Shown: positions 34,972-46,489, counted from the stretch's first letter. The stretch is DNA of 64,000 nt from Mustela lutreola (GCF_030435805.1 NC_081298.1:26896501-26960500); one strand, 5' to 3'. Notes: generated by a model from the letters alone, not told the origin. Made by a program: numbers and translations.

Positions 34972-37245
34972 ATGAAGCTCCTTTTTCCTATCTTTGCCAG
35001 CCTCATGCTACAGTACCAGGTGAACACAGGTAATATGGAATCCTGAGTTTTTGAAGGGGTCGGTGTTAGGAAGCAGGGATGTGGCTGTCCATGACAATGG
35101 GAACCCAAGTAATGTTGAAAAGAGGAGATGCCCAAACTGATGGCTGAAGAGTTTAACTATTGCCTCAGTCATGCACCATCCCCCATGCATCCCATAAGCC
35201 CCAACCACCCTAGACTCTGTCTGATGGGGATACACAGGGAATTACAGAGAAAGCAGGATGTTTTCTGTGTATTCAGAAACTATCCAACATATAAAGGCTG
35301 CTTTCCTGCTTTCTATATCATTATCATCTGGGACTCAGCCAAATCTATCTCAATTCTGCTCTATTTCTAGTTTAAATCATCTTTTGAAGCAAACGTTCAT
35401 ATTAGTTTATACCTTGGTATAACAAGGAGGAAGTCCTTACCCTTGTGCTAAAAAAAATCTCCTCTAAGGATCCAGGAAATAGGTCTATGTTCTCCCTCAC
35501 AACTTTTTCAGATTTTTACAGAGTTTCATCCTTCTTCTCAGGGTTTGTCTTCTTGGAAACCCCCAAATCACTCATCAGGGCATCTAGGAATACATTTTGG
35601 CAAAAGCCTGAAGCAGATGATTGGTCACTGTTTTTTTAGAAAGAATAGAGAAGCAAATTCTGAGAATTTGTTTCAGAACAGAAGAATCACCCTGATATTT
35701 AGAATAACTGACAATGGGTCAGGGAAGGGAAAGTGAAAGAGTCAATATATTTCTAATGTTTTTATCTTGGGACCTTAAGAGAAGAGCAGTAACATAAGCA
35801 AGTATGGCTGTGTCATCTTGGGTAAAGTCTCTTAGCCACTTTGAGCCCCTAATTCCACATGGGTGTAGCAGTTTAATCAATGTAGCTGCTTGAAATATAA
35901 GAATTTTACTATTTTGTCTCTGGAGAGAAATGAAATTAAAATGTATGTGAATATTAGGTCCTATATAAGCTTCTTGCTATTCACGGGAAATCAGTTGTTA
36001 AGATTACAGAGTGAGGGAGAACTTTCTTGATTCAGAAAAAAAGGCAAGGCATTGGGATGAAAAAAATTCAGCAGATGCACATGAAGTACTAAAAATGAGC
36101 AGAGAATCTGGAGCTGTAGATAACCATGTGGGAGTTACCTTGATAGAGATGAGGCTAAGGCTGTGATGATAAATAAGGCCTCTGAGGAACAGAATGTCCA
36201 GAGAGACTACAAAAGATAGAACACCATGCCCCAGGAACCACAGGTCAAGCGGTTGTCAAGGAGAGTGAAGTCATGGACCACTAGGTTTGGCAAGAAGTCA
36301 GCACTGCTGAAAATCCTACTGATCCCTTTTGAAAGTCTTCCTTGGATTAGTTTTATGACAGGCTTTGTTCTTGTTGGTATTTTCTAGGATCATGAAGAGA
36401 GATAGTGATGCTCTGTAAGTGTCTAAGGGTCTAAGCTGTAGGTCTAAAATCTTATCCTGAAGAAAAAAAAAAGTGTTCCTTTTCTCCTTTCCTCTATGTG
36501 CTCTAGATTTTTAAAGTTACTCAATGAGGGGTCTAGAGAGATTTATTTTGGGTTTTAGGGGTGTACAGATCCACCCCTTTGGATTTTAGGGGTATACAGA
36601 GACTTTCTTGGCCATCCAGGTGCTTCCATCAACATCCCTAAACACTGCACTTATCATTAATAAACATCCTCTTATTCTATGCCTCACCCTTCAGCAGTCT
36701 TAACATCATATATAGTTAGTAACCTTAGCCCAATGGTTTTCTCTTTTCTTTGTGCAGAGTACTTTGGCTTGAGAAGATGTTTAATGGGTTTTGGAAGATG
36801 CAAAGACCACTGTGGTGTGGATGAAAAAGAGATACAGAAATGCAAGAAGAAAAAATGTTGTATTGGACCAAAAGTGGTTCAAATGATAAAAAACTACATG
36901 CAAAATGAAATGTCCCACACACTTGGAGAGAGCTACCAAGAACACCTACAAACTACCAAGAATTCTGATGCTGAGATACAAACAAAAAATAAGATTTTAC
37001 CTCTTTTCCCCCAAATCATGAGCATCAACCATTTTGCCAACATCAACACCCTCATCATTCCAAACACCACCAATGTAAACTCTGCCATCACCAGCCCTGT
37101 ATTCTCAGGAAAGATTTCATATACTGCTATTTCTACCAAGAGAGACACCAAAGAAAGCAGAAACTTAGCTGCTGACTTCCCACCACCAGCACCACCACCC
37201 TTAGACACTACCAACGACATGACTGGAGCTGGAGGAAGCAGATGA
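34972..37245 (+). CDS. DEFB129: Beta-defensin 129, two-exon gene, apparently intact
   Basis: Spliced CDS of 34972-35029 plus 36758-37245, giving 181 residues (human about 183). Exon 1 encodes the signal peptide, MKLLFPIFASLMLQYQVNT plus one base; the donor is ag|GTAATA at 35030. Exon 2 follows a pyrimidine tract and tttgtgcag, and the split codon makes Glu20. The mature region opens YFGLRRC and has the beta-defensin cysteine pattern C27-x6-C34-x3-C38-x9-C48-x4-C53C54. A long tail follows, rich in Asn, Ser and Thr, with a proline run (PPPAPPP) near residues 160-167, as in human DEFB129. The family acts as secreted cationic antimicrobial peptides; the long-tailed members of this cluster are mainly epididymal and thought to coat sperm. 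No stop or frameshift was seen in either exon. The start is the Met that opens the signal peptide. Recognition rests on remembered human sequence, which matches closely across both exons. Confidence 0.95.
35030..36757 (+). other. DEFB129: DEFB129 intron
   Basis: A phase-1 intron of about 1.7 kb with GT-AG ends. It carries no CAN-SINE or young L1, unlike almost every other 1.7-kb stretch here; only a MIR-like core near 35790-35890 is suggested. No other exon was recognised inside. Confidence 0.85.
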
Positions 37246-37343
37246 GCAGGGATGTGGGCCTTTCCCTTAAAACACCAAGTTCTTCTCTTCTTTGCTAGCT
37301 GTAACATGAAACACAGATCTGTTTCCTCTGTCATCAGTCATTC

Positions 37344-37349
37344 AATAAA
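37344..37349 (+). terminator. DEFB129: Polyadenylation signal of DEFB129
   Basis: AATAAA about 100 bases after the DEFB129 stop codon, in unique sequence and not in a SINE tail. It predicts a short 3' UTR ending near 37365. Confidence 0.7.
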
Positions 37350-37849
37350 TACTATTTAAGCACTTATAGTTTATATAATGTTATCATTCTTACAGAAACA
37401 TCACAGAGGAGGTGGAACTGGAGAGGAATGGAACTTTAGTTTGCATGTCCAAGAAAAAGCAAGCACCAGGAATGGTGAGGGTAGCATTAAATTTGGCTCA
37501 TGGATAGCTCAGATTAGGGCTCTAACAAGGGTTTATGGTTCTCATAAGATGTGCTTTCCTTGCGGTAACAGGGGAAAAAAAAAAAAGAGAGACATTATTT
37601 TTTTCACAGATTTTGTAGAAAAGTCCAAATACAAAAACAGAATGTGGGGGGTTAAGGGGGGGCAAGTCTACCTTCCCCACTAACCCAAGAGCTTAACCTA
37701 GTTCATGGAGCCACTTAAGGTAAAAATACAGGGGAAAAGTGGAAGGGAAGAGCAATAAAGGAGAAGCATACGATTTCTATCTCCAGCCCAAAGCACTTCC
37801 CAAGGCACAACAGGCAATAGGCAAAGTGGTGCTTCCAAAAGATACATAA

Positions 37850-38150
37850 TGCAGACCACAGATGCAAATCATATAGGTCATTTTGAATTTTCTAATAGCT
37901 ACATTTAAAAAAGTAAAACTAGATGAAACAAATATTAATAATAAATTTTATTTGATGCAATAAATCTAAAATATTATCATTTCAACATATAATCAATATA
38001 AAAAATATTTGAGTTTTTTGCATTCTGTTTTTGCACTAAGTTTTTGCAATCTCACATGTATATTATAGCACATTTCAATTCATACTGGCCACAGTTCAAG
38101 TGCTCAATAGTCCCATGTAGCCAGTGGCGACTATACTGGACAGCATCAAG
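37850..38150 (+). mobile_element. Possible hAT-Charlie-like DNA transposon fragment
   Basis: acagttcaagtgctcaatag and agccagtggcgactatactg recall a common mammalian hAT-type element. Family not certain. Confidence 0.45.
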
Positions 38151-38936
38151 TCAGAGACTTTCAAGCATCTACTGAACTGTTAGGTGAAGGAGATGATGCT
38201 AATCAAAAGCCAGCCATGTTTCTAAGGGCTGTGGTATAGAATGTATCCATATATGAGCATCTGTTAATCATTCACAAAACAGAAATGTAAACATGGCATT
38301 ATATCCCAGAATCTACTTTCTTCTATCCCACATCACACTTCTCTTATTGCCCAAATTAAAACAGCACAGACCCCTATTCCACTTTTTGAGCATGTTCCTC
38401 TCTACTACCCACTACCTCCCTCAATTTAGAGACTACCTTTCCTTAACCTACTGATTCTTTACTACACTGTCACTCTAACCAAGGCAAAGATTTTCCCACA
38501 ATCTTTTTAAAATATGTTCCTGCAGACATTTCTCCAAAGAAGACACACACAAATGGCCAACAGACACATGAAAAATGCTCCACATCACTCAGCATCAGGG
38601 AAATACAAATCAAAACCACAGTGAGATACCACCTCACACCAGTCAGAATAGCTAAAATTAACATGTCAGGAAATGACAGATGTTGGCAAGGATTTTTTGG
38701 TGGGAATGCAAACTGGTGCAACCACTCTGGAAAATTGCATGGAGGTTCCTCAAAAGTTGAAAATAGAGCTACCCTACAACCCAGCAATTGCACTACTGAG
38801 TATTTACCCTAAAGATACAAATGTAATGATCTGAATGGGCACCTGCACCACAATGTTTACAGCAGCAATGTCCACAATAGCCAAACTATGGAAAGAGTCT
38901 AGCTTTATATCAACAGATGAATGGATAAAGATGATG

Positions 38937-38938
<2 letters not shown>

Positions 38939-38978
<40 letters not shown>
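38939..38978. repeat. (CA)n microsatellite inside L1
   Basis: About 20 CA units replacing the usual L1 tatata stretch. Confidence 0.98.
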
Positions 38979-38980
<2 letters not shown>

Positions 38981-39407
38981 GAATATTACTTGGCCATCAA
39001 AAAGAACAAAATCTTGCCATTTGCAATGCTGTCGATGGAACCAGAGGGTATCACACCAAGCAAAGTCAGAGAAAGACAAATACCATAAGATTTCACTCAT
39101 ATGTGGAACTTAGGAAACAAAACAGATGAACATAGAGTAAGGGAAAGAAGAATAAAATAAGATGGAAACAGAGAGGGAGAAAAACCACAAGAGACTCTTT
39201 AGGAAATAAACAGGGTTGCTAGAGAAGAGGTGGGTGGGGTAAAAAGCAACTAGGTGATGAGCATTGAGGAAGACACTTGATGGAATGAGCACTGGGTGTT
39301 TTACACAACTGACAAATCTCTAAATTCTACGTCTGAAACTAATAATACAGTATATGTTAATTATATTGAATTTAAATGAAAAAAATGTTTAAATAAATAC
39401 AAAATAA

Positions 39408-39573
39408 GGGGCACCTGGATGGCTTAGTCTTTACGCATCTGCCTTCAGCTCAAGTCATGATAAGCCCTGTATCAGGCTCCCTGCTCCGTGAGATGCCTGC
39501 TTATACCTCTCCCACTCCCCCTGCTTGTATTCCTTCTCTCCCAGTCTCTCTCTGTCAAATAAATAAAATCTTT
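39408..39573 (+). mobile_element. CAN-SINE, older subtype
   Basis: ggggcacctggatggcttag head, lacks part of the middle. Confidence 0.9.
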
Positions 39574-39579
39574 AAAGAT

Positions 39580-39613
<34 letters not shown>
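39574..39613. repeat. (GATA)n microsatellite
   Basis: About nine GATA units grown from the SINE tail. Confidence 0.97.
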
Positions 39614-39949
39614 ATAATAAAAAGTAAAAATAAAACATGTTCCTGGAAGTTTTTGTATAACACAAAAGAGTTGCCATATGAAGAATAATTTCAACTCTTG
39701 CTAAACATGTGTTCCCCTGAAGAAGCCCAAATATCTTACAGACATGAGATTCCCTCCCTGCTACACTACTTGCCAAACTCTTGAATATCCAGCTTACCTT
39801 CCAACAGCTGGGAGTGCCCTCTTCGTTGTCTACCCTCTGAAAGAAAAGAAATTTCTTTCCTGTCTAAATGTAAGGCCTTCTTCTGAGTCCTATCATGGAA
39901 CTTACCCTTCTTCTCAGGATGAGTAATACTGGGGAATATCCTTCTCAGC

Positions 39950-40132
39950 TACAAGCTAAGAAGGAAACCACAGAAGAAATCAAGTCTGCCAATACCATGA
40001 TCTTAAACTCCAGTTTCCAGAACTGTGAGAAAGTGAGAAATACATGTGAGAATGTGAGAAAATACATTTCTGTTGTTGAAGCCACCCAAACTGTGGTATT
40101 TTGTTATAGCAGCCCAAGCAGACTGATACAGC
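39950..40132 (+). mobile_element. Fossil MaLR-type LTR fragment
   Basis: The 3' part of an ERVL-MaLR (MLT1-like) LTR, recognised by its ccagaactgtgagaaa and gtattttgttatagcagccc phrases. Solo, old, no internal genes. Confidence 0.75.
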
Positions 40133-40499
40133 CCATAAAAGAGATGATACACTTTTCCTCCTCCTTTCTGAGCTCTAAGTAAAAAGACATAGGAACCACA
40201 GGTGTCTCTGAGAATACCCTGAGCTTTTGTTCTGGGTTTATCAGTCACTGACTTTGGACAAGGCTAAACAACCTTACTAGGATTTTTATACTCAAACCCA
40301 AGATATTAGTTTATTAAAATGGTGGTCAGATGTGACTGTTAATTATGAGAATAAAACTCACAGAACACAGAGGAAGGCAACAAGCATAGAACGATTACTT
40401 AATTGTTGTCAAATAATTTGGATTTTTGCACAAACACTGGGTTTGAGTTTACTAATAATTTGAGTTGACTAATAAATCAAATATTGCTATGCAGGGGAG

Positions 40500-41035
40500 G
40501 CAAGTCTGTTTGTGCTCAGTGTCCCTGTACATACTTTGCAAGCCATGAGTCTGACTTCTAATTCCAGCATAGTAGTTGAGTGGATCACAGCAGTTACCAT
40601 TGCTGCTGGAACAGCTGCAATTGGTTATCTAGCTTACAAAAGATTTTGTGTTACAGATCATTGCAGCAAATCAATGGTAAGCCTTCACATCCAGAAAGAC
40701 AGTCCCAAGACAGTACATGCTTTTGACAAGGAGGATTTGGGAGATAAAGCTGTACATTGCTATTACTAAAGTTCTGAAAAGCTTCTGTGATAGGGCCCAC
40801 ACAAAACATAACAGAGGCTGGAAACAACACAAGACCTCTCTAATCATCAGGAAAAAAAGAAACTGAAACAGATTTGATGTTGCAAACTGACTTGTCATGC
40901 TATTCCTGAATGCTTAATTAACATGACCACCACTACTGTCTAAGTCAACTTCCCTGTATTCTTTGAAAACTGCAACTTTCACATCACAGCATTTGCCTTA
41001 TACATTGTGGTACATATTTGCTTTTTCACAAAAGT
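40500..41035 (+). pseudogene. CISD1: CISD1 (mitoNEET) processed pseudogene
   Basis: From the ATG at 40545 the reading frame gives [20 protein letters not shown] and continues through [11 protein letters not shown] and [15 protein letters not shown], matching nearly the whole N-terminal and membrane-anchor part of CISD1, an outer-mitochondrial-membrane 2Fe-2S protein. CISD1 binds its cluster through three Cys and one His; here the first Cys is kept, the second position is Tyr, and an in-frame stop at 40767 ends the frame. The CDxAHTKHN part follows in another frame (about 40785-40815). There are no introns, and the sequence after it looks like CISD1 3' UTR, running into an L1 at 41037. No poly(A) was seen, so the 3' end may have been removed or overwritten. 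Clearly non-coding as a mitoNEET. Confidence 0.9.
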
Positions 41036-41036
41036 A

Positions 41037-42050
41037 AGGAAAAAGACAGAATAGAGAGCCCTGAAATGGACCTGCAAATCTATGGTCAACTAATCTTAGA
41101 CAAAGCAGGAAATAACATCCAATGGAAAAAAGACAGTCTCTTCAACAAATTGTGTTGGGAAAATCAGACCACCACATGCAGAAGAATGAAACTGGACCAT
41201 ATCCTTAAACCACACACAAAAATAGACTCAAAATGGATGAAAGACCCCAACGTGGGACAGGAATCCATCAAAATTTATGAGGAGAACACAGGCAGATACC
41301 TCTTCAACCTCTGCCACAGCAACTTCTTCCTAGAAACATCGCCAAAGGCAAAAGAAGCAAGGGCAAAAATGAATGACTGGGACTTCATCAAGATCAAAAG
41401 CTTTTGCACAGAAAAGGAAACAGTCAACAAAACCAAAAGACAACCAACAGAATGGAAGAAAATATTTGCAAACGACATATCAGATAAAGGGCTAGTATCC
41501 AAAATCTATAAAGAAATTATCAAACTCAACACCCAAAGAACAAATAATCCAATCAAGAAATGGGCAGAAGATGGGGCACCTGGATGGCTCAGTTCTTAAG
41601 CATCTGCCTTTAGCTCAGGTCATGATCCCAGGGTCCTGGGATTGAGCCCTATATCGGGCTTCCTGCTCAGCAGGAATTTTTCTTCTTCCTCTCCCACTCC
41701 CCCTGCCTGTTTTCCTCTCTCATTGTGTGTCTCTCTCTCAAATAAATAAAAATGTTTAAAAAAAAAAAAAAAAAAGAATGGGCAGAAGACATGAACAGAC
41801 ATTTCTGCAAAGACATCCAAATGGCCCACAGACACATGAAAAAGTGCTCCACTCTTAATCTCACAAAACAAACAGAGGGTTGCTGGGGTGGGGGAGAGGG
41901 TCGTTGAGTTATGGACATTGGGGAAGGTATGCGCTATGGTGAGTGCTGTGAAGTATGTAAATCTGGCAATTCATAGACTTGTACCCCTGGGGCTAATAAT
42001 ACATAATATGTTAATAAAAATTTTAAAAAAAAATAAAAAAATAAAATTTT
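41037..42050 (+). mobile_element. L1 3' part with internal deletion and a SINE
   Basis: ORF2 sequence is open from 41018 to 41570 (MDLQIYGQLILDKAGNNIQ..., [20 protein letters not shown]). Then come the SINE at 41571, a short ORF2 piece to about 41850, and a jump to 3' UTR (taatctcacaaaacaaacag), omitting about the last 600 bases of the usual ORF2 end. Confidence 0.88.
41571..41772 (+). mobile_element. CAN-SINE
   Basis: Complete copy; TSD aagaaatgggcagaag before and aaagaatgggcagaag after. Confidence 0.95.
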
Positions 42051-42052
42051 AA

Positions 42053-42262
42053 GGGGCACCTGGGTAGCTCAGTAGGTTATGCATCCAACTCTTGATTTCA
42101 GCTCAGGTCATGATCAGGGTTGTGAGACTGAACTCCACAACAGGCTCCACACTCAGCAGGGAATCTGCTTGAGATTCTCTCTCTCACTTTGTCCCTCTCA
42201 GCTAGTGCATGCACACACACTCTCTCTCTAATAAATAAATCTTTTTTAAAAATAAATAAAAA
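42053..42262 (+). mobile_element. CAN-SINE, older subtype
   Basis: ggggcacctgggtagctcag head, aataaataaatctttttt tail; directly behind the L1 poly(A). Confidence 0.9.
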
Positions 42263-42279
42263 CAAAATCTTAAAAATAT

Positions 42280-42578
42280 GTATATTTATGTTGAAATCCT
42301 ACCCCCAATGTTACTGTAGTTGGAGGTGGGCCTTTGAGAATGTGATTAGTAACCCTACAAAAGAGACCTCAGAGAGCTCAGTCACCCCTTCCACCATCTG
42401 AAGACACAGTGAAAAGACAGCCATCTATAAACCAGAAAGCAAGCCCTCAGCAGACACTGAACTTGTCAGAGCCCTGATCTTGGACTTCCCAGCCTCCAGA
42501 AATGAGAAATAAATGTCTGTTATTTATATCACCTGTTCTATGTTATTCCATTATAGTGGCCCAAAGAGACTAAGACAC
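42280..42578 (+). mobile_element. Fossil MaLR-type LTR
   Basis: ERVL-MaLR (MLT1/MST-like) LTR, recognised from gttgaaatcctacccccaat, cttggacttcccagcctcca and ttccattatagtggccc. Solo and degraded; old. Confidence 0.8.
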
Positions 42579-42579
42579 C

Positions 42580-43085
42580 TGGTCAATTATCCCAGGATTT
42601 CCAGGTACAAAATAAAGAACTGAGTGATCAGAAGGCTAATAGAGTGCCTAAAGAAAAGTGGCCTAAAGACAAGAATGGCTACTTCGACTCAGCCAGGACT
42701 ATCTGAAAGATTATCTCCCTAGAGATAACATGCCTGCTAACAGACCTCAAAAAGATGCATTCCTCAGATGATAGAATGAGAAGATCACGAAATTGCAGTC
42801 CCAAATGAAACAACTGATTCAGATAAAAATCATGAACAGATACTTTAAAAATTAGCTGAAATGTTGATGGAGAACTAGGTATTTGCTTGGTGTCAAAATA
42901 TTACCCCACAGATTATTAGCCAGTGACAGAAGGAGAGATGTAACTTTAGAAGGTAGAGATTCAGCAGCACCACCTTAATCCAATGTCCAGACTTAACACG
43001 ACAATTCCTGGCATATTCTTAAAATGTGTGCCCCCTAATGCGGTATGATACAAAGCACACAGAAACACCGTGAAATATTACTGTC
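42580..43085. other. Unique sequence, nothing recognised
   Basis: No exon or repeat recognised between the LTR fossil and the next SINE. Confidence 0.5.
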
Positions 43086-43100
43086 AAAAATGTTTGACCT

Positions 43101-43293
43101 AGGGGCGCCTGGGTGGCTCAGTGGATTAAGCCGCTGCCTTCGGCTCGGGTCATGATCTCAAGGTCCTGGGATCGAGTCCCGCATCGGGCTCTCTGCTCAG
43201 CAGGGAGCCTGCTTCCCTCTCTCTCTCTCTCTGGCTGCCTCTCTGTCTACTTGTGATTTCTCTCTGTCAAATAAATAAATCTTTAAAAAAAAA
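43101..43293 (+). mobile_element. CAN-SINE
   Basis: Young complete copy; TSD aaaaatgtttgacct at 43086 and 43294. Confidence 0.97.
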
Positions 43294-43859
43294 AAAAATG
43301 TTTGACCTAAAGTGAAGGAACTCTTTGCATTTAACTGCAAGTATATAGAAAATTCAGAGAAAAAAAGAACAAATTAAACAAACTCACAAGAAAATAATCA
43401 GATGAATTAAGAATCAAGTTTTCTACAAGAAAACTGTCTCAGCTCTTGAAGAGACAATGATGGGGGTCAGGGGAGGACTACTCGAGATTAAAAGGAATGA
43501 AGAGCCATAACAATGAAATACAATGCATTGTCCTTAATTGGATCGTGGTTTGAAAAGGGAACAAAAATTATCAAAGACAATTGGGGACAATTACGGACAA
43601 CTGAATATGTTGTCAGGATGTCATGTCCCCCACTAGCCCCGGGACTCCCATTTGTCCATGCTTCCTCTACAGATCTTGCCCTACTGCTTGGCTCATCCTT
43701 CTCCCGCTACCTCATAAAAAAGGATTCCTGATTTGCATCCTCTGGCTGAAGCTTCACCTTACAACATTACTGTGATTGCCTCAGTCATGGCCATTACTGT
43801 AATTCCTCCAGTCAAGGTGCCAGCCTCTCAAACACACAACCCTTAGGAGTCAGAAGGAC

Positions 43860-44015
43860 ATGAAAGTGAATTTTATTTCTGCTACTTACTCATAGTAAGA
43901 CCTCTACTAACAAACTTAGAATTCCCATTGCCTCCAGTTTCTTATCTGCAAAATGGGGAGAATATTCCTTGCCTAGAATAATTCCTAAAAATACTAAATG
44001 ATATCACTTATATAA
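43860..44015 (+). repeat. MIR-like ancient SINE
   Basis: ctgctacttactcatagtaa and cagtttcttatctgcaaaat are typical MIR core phrases. Confidence 0.65.
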
Positions 44016-44109
44016 CACCCCTTGGACACTCTGTAGCCCACAGTTATACTCAATAGAAATGGGTTCTTTTCTTTCCATGTCATAAATCAGGGCAGGCCTG
44101 TGTTCATCC

Positions 44110-44275
44110 TTTATTTCTGGTCTTTCATTCATTCATTTGAGAACTATTTAATGAGGACCCAGTATGTAGGGATGGAGTAAGAGTTAAATTCTTGGGGCTC
44201 CAAAGTAAGCAAGATAAATAGAGCCTTGTTCTGATGCAGATTACATTCTAAAGGCAGAAGACAGACATAAAAATT
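44110..44275 (+). repeat. Possible L2-like fragment
   Basis: ttcattcattcatttgagaa and gcagattacattctaaaggc resemble L2 3'-end phrases. Weak. Confidence 0.35.
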
Positions 44276-44284
44276 AAATTAATA

Positions 44285-44390
44285 CAGGTGCCTATCTCAA
44301 TTGGTAGGCATGCGACTCTTGATCTCAAGCTTGTGAGTTTAAAACCCACATGAGTGTGGAGAGTACATAAAATTAAACTTTCAAAAAGAT
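44285..44390 (+). mobile_element. CAN-SINE head, short old copy
   Basis: caggtgcctatctcaattgg ... aaacccacatgagtgtgga; CT middle absent. Confidence 0.75.
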
Positions 44391-44399
44391 TAATATATT

Positions 44400-44962
44400 A
44401 GGACACAAAACAAACATGTCTTTTAATTGGTCCCATATATTTGGTTTACTACAGACTCAAGGTCACATGGGTTGCTATAAGATAATGTACAACACCATGT
44501 AAGGCAGTGCTTAGAATTTCCTTCCATCCCTGGGTCTCTGAATCCTTGCTCACTTGGACAAGAACTTATTTGCATGAGAGAGCTGTTCTCTTCCATTAAT
44601 TCTCAGTTCTTGGTTAATTAATTCTCTACTGGAGTGTATCTGACCCTCCAGCAATGGCCATCCTACCATCCCAATTTGCATGAAGAAGTAGCAGCTTCAG
44701 GCCCCATGCCAGACTCATATAGCTTCTGTCTTTCCCTCATGGTTGAGTGTGCCCTTCCTTACACCAAGCTGGCTAACAGTCAACATGAGAAAAATACCAT
44801 TTCTACCCTTCAGGAACCCTCAGTCCAAGGATGGAAGAAGTCTCGTCTCTTGAGAAGTATCCAGGGAGCTATAAAGGACCACACCACATGGAGTTCACAG
44901 GTGACTGCTCCAGATACCAAAAGAAACCAACACCTCCAACAACCATGGATCTCCTGAGCTAT
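44400..44962. other. Unique sequence, nothing recognised
   Basis: The 107-codon frame at 44634-44957 has no recognised motif or splice support. Confidence 0.5.
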
Positions 44963-44980
44963 AAAGAGAAATACATTCTT

Positions 44981-45177
44981 TTTTTTTTTTTTAAAGATTT
45001 TATTTATTTATTTGACAGAGAGAAATCACAAGTAGATGGAGATGCAGGCAGAGAGAGAGAGAGGGAAGCAGGCTCCCTGCTGAGCAGAGAGCCCGATGTG
45101 GGCCTCGATCCCAGGACCCTGAGATCATGACCCGAGCCGAAGGCAGCAGCTTAACCCACTGAGCCACCCAGGCGCCC
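44981..45177 (-). mobile_element. CAN-SINE
   Basis: Young reverse copy; TSD aaagagaaatacattctt at 44963 and 45178. Confidence 0.97.
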
Positions 45178-45195
45178 AAAGAGAAATACATTCTT

Positions 45196-46135
45196 AAGTG
45201 AGAATCTAAATGAATGAGTCCAGCCTCTTTGAGCACTGCTCCCTCAAAAAACTTCCTTTCCTAATCTAGGCTACCCATCTGGACATGACCCCAGGAAACT
45301 CAGTTAAGGTAAGAAAAACACCCCAATAAGAAAAAGCTTGGGAGACAGGGGAGCACACAAACCATGAGTCCCTTGGGATCTAACTATCCATAGAAAGAAC
45401 AGGGCCCAAGAGAAATCTATGATCAGAAATGTTTCTTTTCAGGACAGTTCCATGGGTCTAAAGCCAAAAACTGTGTCTGATGAAGCACCCAAAGTTGTCA
45501 TTAGCCCTCCAAAGTCAGCATCATCTGTAGCACCCTGCACTGTCCCCACGGGTCTCACCAGACTCCACTTGACTTTCACACGTAACAACTTTCTCCAGTA
45601 AGCAGTAGTTTTCTTCTCTGCAGATGAGCTCTCTAAGTAAACTCCTGTTCTGGGAAGGGGTGCAACTTTGACTTTGTTTAGCTTTATGTTGTTTTAATAT
45701 GGGAAGAGGGAGAGTAATTTGTTGAGGGTTCTTAAAGGACTTCCTCTGAGCTCTGAAAGGGCTGCCTGGTGACAGAGACTTGGGTTTGTCCTACAGATCA
45801 GTGGTCTGTGACATCATCAACTTTGGGACTTCTCAAACTAGAGTGATAACCCCTCAATCTTTCCCTCTCTAGATAACTTTTATATATGTCCACATGGGTG
45901 ATTTTTAATGATCCGAGAAAGACTGAAGAAATAAACTAAAAAGAAAAGACAGGGCAAGACACATTTTAGGGGGCAAATTACATTAGGAATTATTTTGTAG
46001 GGGAGAGGGAGAGAAACATGTACACTGTGGTTTTAGTTGCCAACCAAGTGATCTTTATGAGATTTAGGGGGCTACATTCTCTTCCTACTGTGCTAAGAAT
46101 GTCTTGATGACTGTCATTTTTTAAAAAGTTTGTTT
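45196..46135. other. Unique sequence with one exon-like frame
   Basis: A 60-codon frame (45419-45601) contains a possible acceptor (ttcttttcag at about 45437) and reads DSSMGLKPKTVSDEAPKVV. It is not similar to anything I recognise and has no defensin cysteines. Confidence 0.4.
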
Positions 46136-46139
46136 TTAG

Positions 46140-46280
46140 GGACACCTGGGTGGCTTATTCTGTTAAGCATCTGCCTTTGGCTCAGGTCATGATCCCAGGG
46201 TCCAGAGGTCTCCCTCTGCCTGCTACTTCACCTGTTCGTACTCTCTGTCAAATAAAGAAATTTTTTTAAAAATCTTTGAA
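46140..46280 (+). mobile_element. CAN-SINE, shortened
   Basis: gggacacctgggtggcttat head; the middle is deleted after cccagggtcc. Confidence 0.88.
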
Positions 46281-46294
46281 CAATAAGCTTCATT

Positions 46295-46421
46295 TTTATT
46301 TATTTTTTGTTTTTATTTAACTAGACTCCATGCACAACATGGGACCCAATATGGGGCCCATACTCACAACCCCAAGATCAACAGTCACATGCTCTACCAA
46401 CTGAGCCAGCCTGGTGCCCCT
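46295..46421 (-). mobile_element. CAN-SINE, short reverse copy
   Basis: ctctaccaactgagccagcc ends the reversed head; no AG-rich tract. Confidence 0.8.
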
Positions 46422-46489
46422 ATAAGTTCTGAAGTCACTAAATGAAAGACCTGCTACTTTGCTCTTGTTTCAAAATTATTATTATTATT

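Larger units (their letters stand above)
38530..39632 (+). mobile_element. 5'-truncated L1 3' end
   Basis: ORF2 C-terminal sequence (ggccaacagacacatgaaaa), then 3' UTR. It holds a (CA)n run, a SINE and a (GATA)n run. Flanked by aaaatatgttcctg and aaaacatgttcctg, a likely TSD. Confidence 0.82.

Noticed and set aside
34809-35033. Frame overlapping DEFB129 exon 1
   Set aside because: Different frame from the signal peptide; chance.
36679-36757. In-frame ATG upstream of the DEFB129 second exon
   Set aside because: It lies before a strong splice acceptor; the homologous signal exon is at 34972.
39574-39613. GATA and other short tandem runs as a possible CRISPR-like array
   Set aside because: Plain microsatellites grown from SINE tails; no spacers, and the genome is mammalian.
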